From NCBI GenBank assembly GCA_964517355.1, contig CAZFCK010000223.1:1-7667 (forward strand): a stretch of DNA of 7,667 bases. The letters are read 5' to 3'. Both the position numbers and the translations under genes were made by a program. This stretch comes from CAZFCK01 sp964517355 (GTDB taxonomy: Bacteria > Desulfobacterota > Desulfovibrionia > Desulfovibrionales > Desulfovibrionaceae). The notes beneath the pieces were generated by a model. It was not told the origin of the DNA, made no database searches, and was given only the letters and a program-made list of their open reading frames with translations. Below are positions 6,290-7,667 of the stretch, piece after piece (position 1 is the first letter of the stretch; every line of letters begins with the position of its first letter).

Positions 6290-7233
6290 GCTTCTTTGCA
6301 AATTTGTTCATTATCGCTTTGTTGCAGCTACTGTGCATTATTGTCAGTTTTTTCCTTCCGGAACTGCTTTTTCGTTTGAGCGGCAAAGACCAGCGTTGGC
6401 ACGTCCCCGCCGCCTCCTCAATGCTTATCGTCTCGGTTCTGGCGCTCACCGGACTGTACGGAGCGGCCAAGGAATCGGCGCGCCCGGCGGCGCAAGCCGT
6501 CAACCAGGCCGCGCCTCCCGCGCCGCAGCAGACGGCACAAGCCGAGACGCCGGCAGCGCCTTCTCCGCCTCCTCCGGCGGATGAACCAGCAACCGATTTT
6601 TCCATTACCACACGTTTCGGCACACTCCCAATGAATGTCGGCGCCACAACGCCCCTTGAGCTGGCCATTGTGAACAACGGCGCAGCCACGCCTTTTTCCT
6701 GCGAACTGGCCGTCCTGAACGGAGAGGGTACGGAGGCCGCGCCGCAGAACTCCGTACTGGTGGATGCCGTCAACACCACCGGCATGCTGCAACCCGACGC
6801 TTCAGCCAGCTGTGCTTGGCGGATTTCGCCCCGCGTGGCCGGAGTTTATGTGCTGCAGCCAAGCATCGCGGCATCCGGCAGCACCAGTTCGCAGCAAGTG
6901 CGCATTGAAGCGCAAGCCGAGCACCATGCGGATGTGACTGAGCAGGTATGGGTCTTCAATTCCCGTAGCAAGAACAACGGGGCAAAGATTGCGGCCGCCT
7001 TGAAAAAGGCGGGGTTCCTCAACGCCATTGTCAAAGGCGAATGGAAAACACGCTCCGAGGAGCAGTATATTTTCTATCGCGACGTGACAAAAAAGAACCT
7101 GGATGCCTTGTTTGTTGAAATCGGCGACCCGAGCGTGCAACCCTATTATTACAATTCGGAACGGGTGGGCGCCAAAGTCAAAGAGTTGTTCGAACAGAAT
7201 CCGGACCTGGGATTTCTCGTGATCATCCACTAG
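6286..7233 (+). CDS. Uncharacterised two-helix membrane protein coupled to minE
   Basis: I do not recognise a named family for the 315-residue protein. Two hydrophobic helices (about 5-28 and 44-61) flank a short basic loop (R30, K34, R37). By the positive-inside rule that loop is cytoplasmic and both ends are outside, placing the rest in the periplasm. A Pro/Ala/Gln linker (about 66-103) leads to a beta-rich, possibly Ig-like domain (about 104-209) with two cysteines (C139, C176) that could form a disulfide. The final part (about 218-315) begins QVWVFNSRSKNNGAKIAAAL and ends LGFLVIIH; its V-x-V-x-N, small helix, AGF and hydrophobic strand order resembles the LytR C-terminal domain (inference, weak). 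It starts in the ATGA overlap with minE, so it is probably made with the Min proteins. It is a real gene; its function is unknown. Confidence 0.85.
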   Translation: MSFFANLFIIALLQLLCIIVSFFLPELLFRLSGKDQRWHVPAASSMLIVSVLALTGLYGAAKESARPAAQAVNQAAPPAPQQTAQAETPAAPSPPPPADEPATDFSITTRFGTLPMNVGATTPLELAIVNNGAATPFSCELAVLNGEGTEAAPQNSVLVDAVNTTGMLQPDASASCAWRISPRVAGVYVLQPSIAASGSTSSQQVRIEAQAEHHADVTEQVWVFNSRSKNNGAKIAAALKKAGFLNAIVKGEWKTRSEEQYIFYRDVTKKNLDALFVEIGDPSVQPYYYNSERVGAKVKELFEQNPDLGFLVIIH

Positions 7234-7242
7234 CGCATTTTC

Positions 7243-7290
7243 GCCTTGAAACAAGGCTCTCCCCTGAAATAATTTTCAATTGTTCCAGGG
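7243..7290 (+). terminator. Weak hairpin pair after the min operon, possible termination or RNA-processing site
   Basis: GCCTTG AAA CAAGGC (7243-7257) is a perfect six-base-pair stem ten bases after the last stop codon. It is followed by a second imperfect stem from CCCTG (7262-7266) to CAGGG (7286-7290) with an AATT-type inner pairing. Neither is followed by a real T-run, so they may protect the 3' end or act as rho-dependent sites rather than as an intrinsic terminator. Confidence 0.35.
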
Positions 7291-7299
7291 AAATGCATA

Positions 7300-7422
7300 A
7301 GAGCATCTAGCGCTTTACAAGCGTTAAATGCTCTAGCCCATTTAACGCTTGTAATGATTGCAGGCGGGCAAATCTTTACAGGGCCTTTCACCTTTTTCAA
7401 AGTTTAAATGCTCTAGAGCATT
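7300..7422. repeat. Palindrome cluster with AATGCTCTAG units
   Basis: A perfect 16-base-pair inverted repeat, TTACAAGCGTTAAATG (7315-7330) and CATTTAACGCTTGTAA (7339-7354), has an 8-base loop CTCTAGCC. Downstream is a perfect 16-base palindrome AATGCTCTAGAGCATT (7407-7422). TTAAATGCTCTAG occurs at both 7324-7336 and 7404-7416, and the related AGAGCATCTAG lies at 7300-7310. This looks like a second intergenic repeat family, distinct from the REP-like element; binding sites are an alternative. Confidence 0.65.
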
Positions 7423-7487
7423 GTGACGTTGAAACAGGAATGCCTGGGCTGTGTTTCCAAATTCGTTATGAAAAAAACAAAATGCGA

Positions 7488-7572
7488 GGGGGGAAACCCT
7501 TTGTTAGCGCCATCCGTAACGCGCGGTCGTTTCGCGCCTTGCTGATGAAGACAGCAGCGCTGGTTCCCCCCC
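7488..7572. repeat. REP-like palindromic repeat, copy B
   Basis: This is the second copy of the element at 3769-3854, in the same orientation. The outer arms GGGGGGAAACC (7488-7498) and GGTTCCCCCCC (7562-7572) pair, followed by AGCGC (7506-7510)/GCGCT (7557-7561) and an inner stem GCGCG (7521-7525)/CGCGC (7533-7537) with loop GTCGTTT. The 20-base core is identical to copy A, while the flanks differ in both arms yet keep pairing. Confidence 0.8.
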
Positions 7573-7620
7573 GGTAATTTTCATAAATCAATTACGGCTT
7601 TCGGACTTTTGATAAAAAAA

Positions 7621-7667
7621 GAATAAAGTCGCGGGCTTTCGCGCCCGCACGACGACCAGGGGAGGCC
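7621..7667. repeat. Terminal hairpin repeat, right copy, truncated by window end
   Basis: This is the exact reverse complement of bases 8-54. The hairpin GCGGGC (7631-7636)/GCCCGC (7643-7648) followed on the minus strand by TTTATTCTTTTTTT (into 7614) would act as an intrinsic terminator for a leftward transcript entering from beyond the window. Its T-tail is better than that of the left copy. The second hairpin is cut off at the window edge. Confidence 0.8.

Larger units (their letters stand above)
7234..7667. other. Gene-free region after the min operon
   Basis: No gene was seen in these 434 bases. They hold a short hairpin just after the stop codon, an AT-rich hairpin at 7262-7290, a palindrome cluster (7300-7422), a REP-like repeat copy (7488-7572) and the right terminal repeat. 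No strong T-tailed plus-strand terminator was found, so the operon's end point is unclear. Confidence 0.65.

Noticed and set aside
5940..6584. A 214-codon plus-strand frame spanning the end of minE and the start of the fourth gene
   Set aside because: It overlaps both genes in another frame, has no ribosome site, and is arginine/serine-rich as expected for an off-frame reading.
6261..6785. Minus-strand 174-codon frame opposite the fourth gene
   Set aside because: Low-complexity Ala/Gly/Ser content mirrors the Pro/Ala linker on the other strand; the plus-strand frame has the ribosome site and membrane helices.
7300..7422. CRISPR-like array
   Set aside because: The repeated unit is short, occurs only two or three times with uneven spacing, and is palindromic; no spacers of regular length.

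Overview
The window carries five genes that can be supported from sequence: a chemotaxis methyltransferase (cheR, minus strand), a large AsmA-family envelope protein, and a compact operon of minC, minD, minE plus an unnamed membrane protein (all plus strand). The genes indicate a Gram-negative, motile, rod-like bacterium: AsmA-type proteins belong to the two-membrane envelope, CheR to chemotaxis, and MinCDE to mid-cell division placement. MinD and the folded part of MinE read very close to the E. coli proteins. The coding DNA is moderately GC-rich, with AT-rich intergenic stretches. My impression is a Desulfovibrio-like deltaproteobacterium, but this rests on protein style and repeat types and is not demonstrated.

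Layout: positions 1-54 hold a hairpin-rich repeat that returns in inverted orientation at 7621-7667, so the window begins and ends in the same element and may be a whole contig broken at a dispersed repeat. cheR (101-958) reads leftward. A 167-base divergent region separates it from the asmA-like gene (1126-3276). A 927-base gene-poor stretch (3277-4203) follows, holding a plus-strand terminator at 3549-3573, a palindromic REP-like repeat at 3769-3854, a partial second copy near 3892, and an AT-rich promoter region before minC. The min operon runs 4204-7233. The last 434 bases have no gene; they hold several hairpins, a palindrome cluster and another copy of the REP-like repeat.

Working together: MinD is a membrane-binding ATPase that recruits MinC, the FtsZ inhibitor, and MinE stimulates MinD release, so the trio moves division to mid-cell. 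Two things differ from the textbook operon. MinE carries an acidic C-terminal tail of about 85 residues after the normal fold. Its stop codon overlaps the start (ATGA) of a fourth gene, whose protein has two predicted membrane helices, a Pro/Ala linker and a probably periplasmic C-terminal region. The coupling suggests this protein acts with the Min system, perhaps linking it to the cell wall; this is the best candidate here for something undescribed. Starts were moved from the longest reading frame where a Shine-Dalgarno sequence or family alignment favoured a downstream codon.
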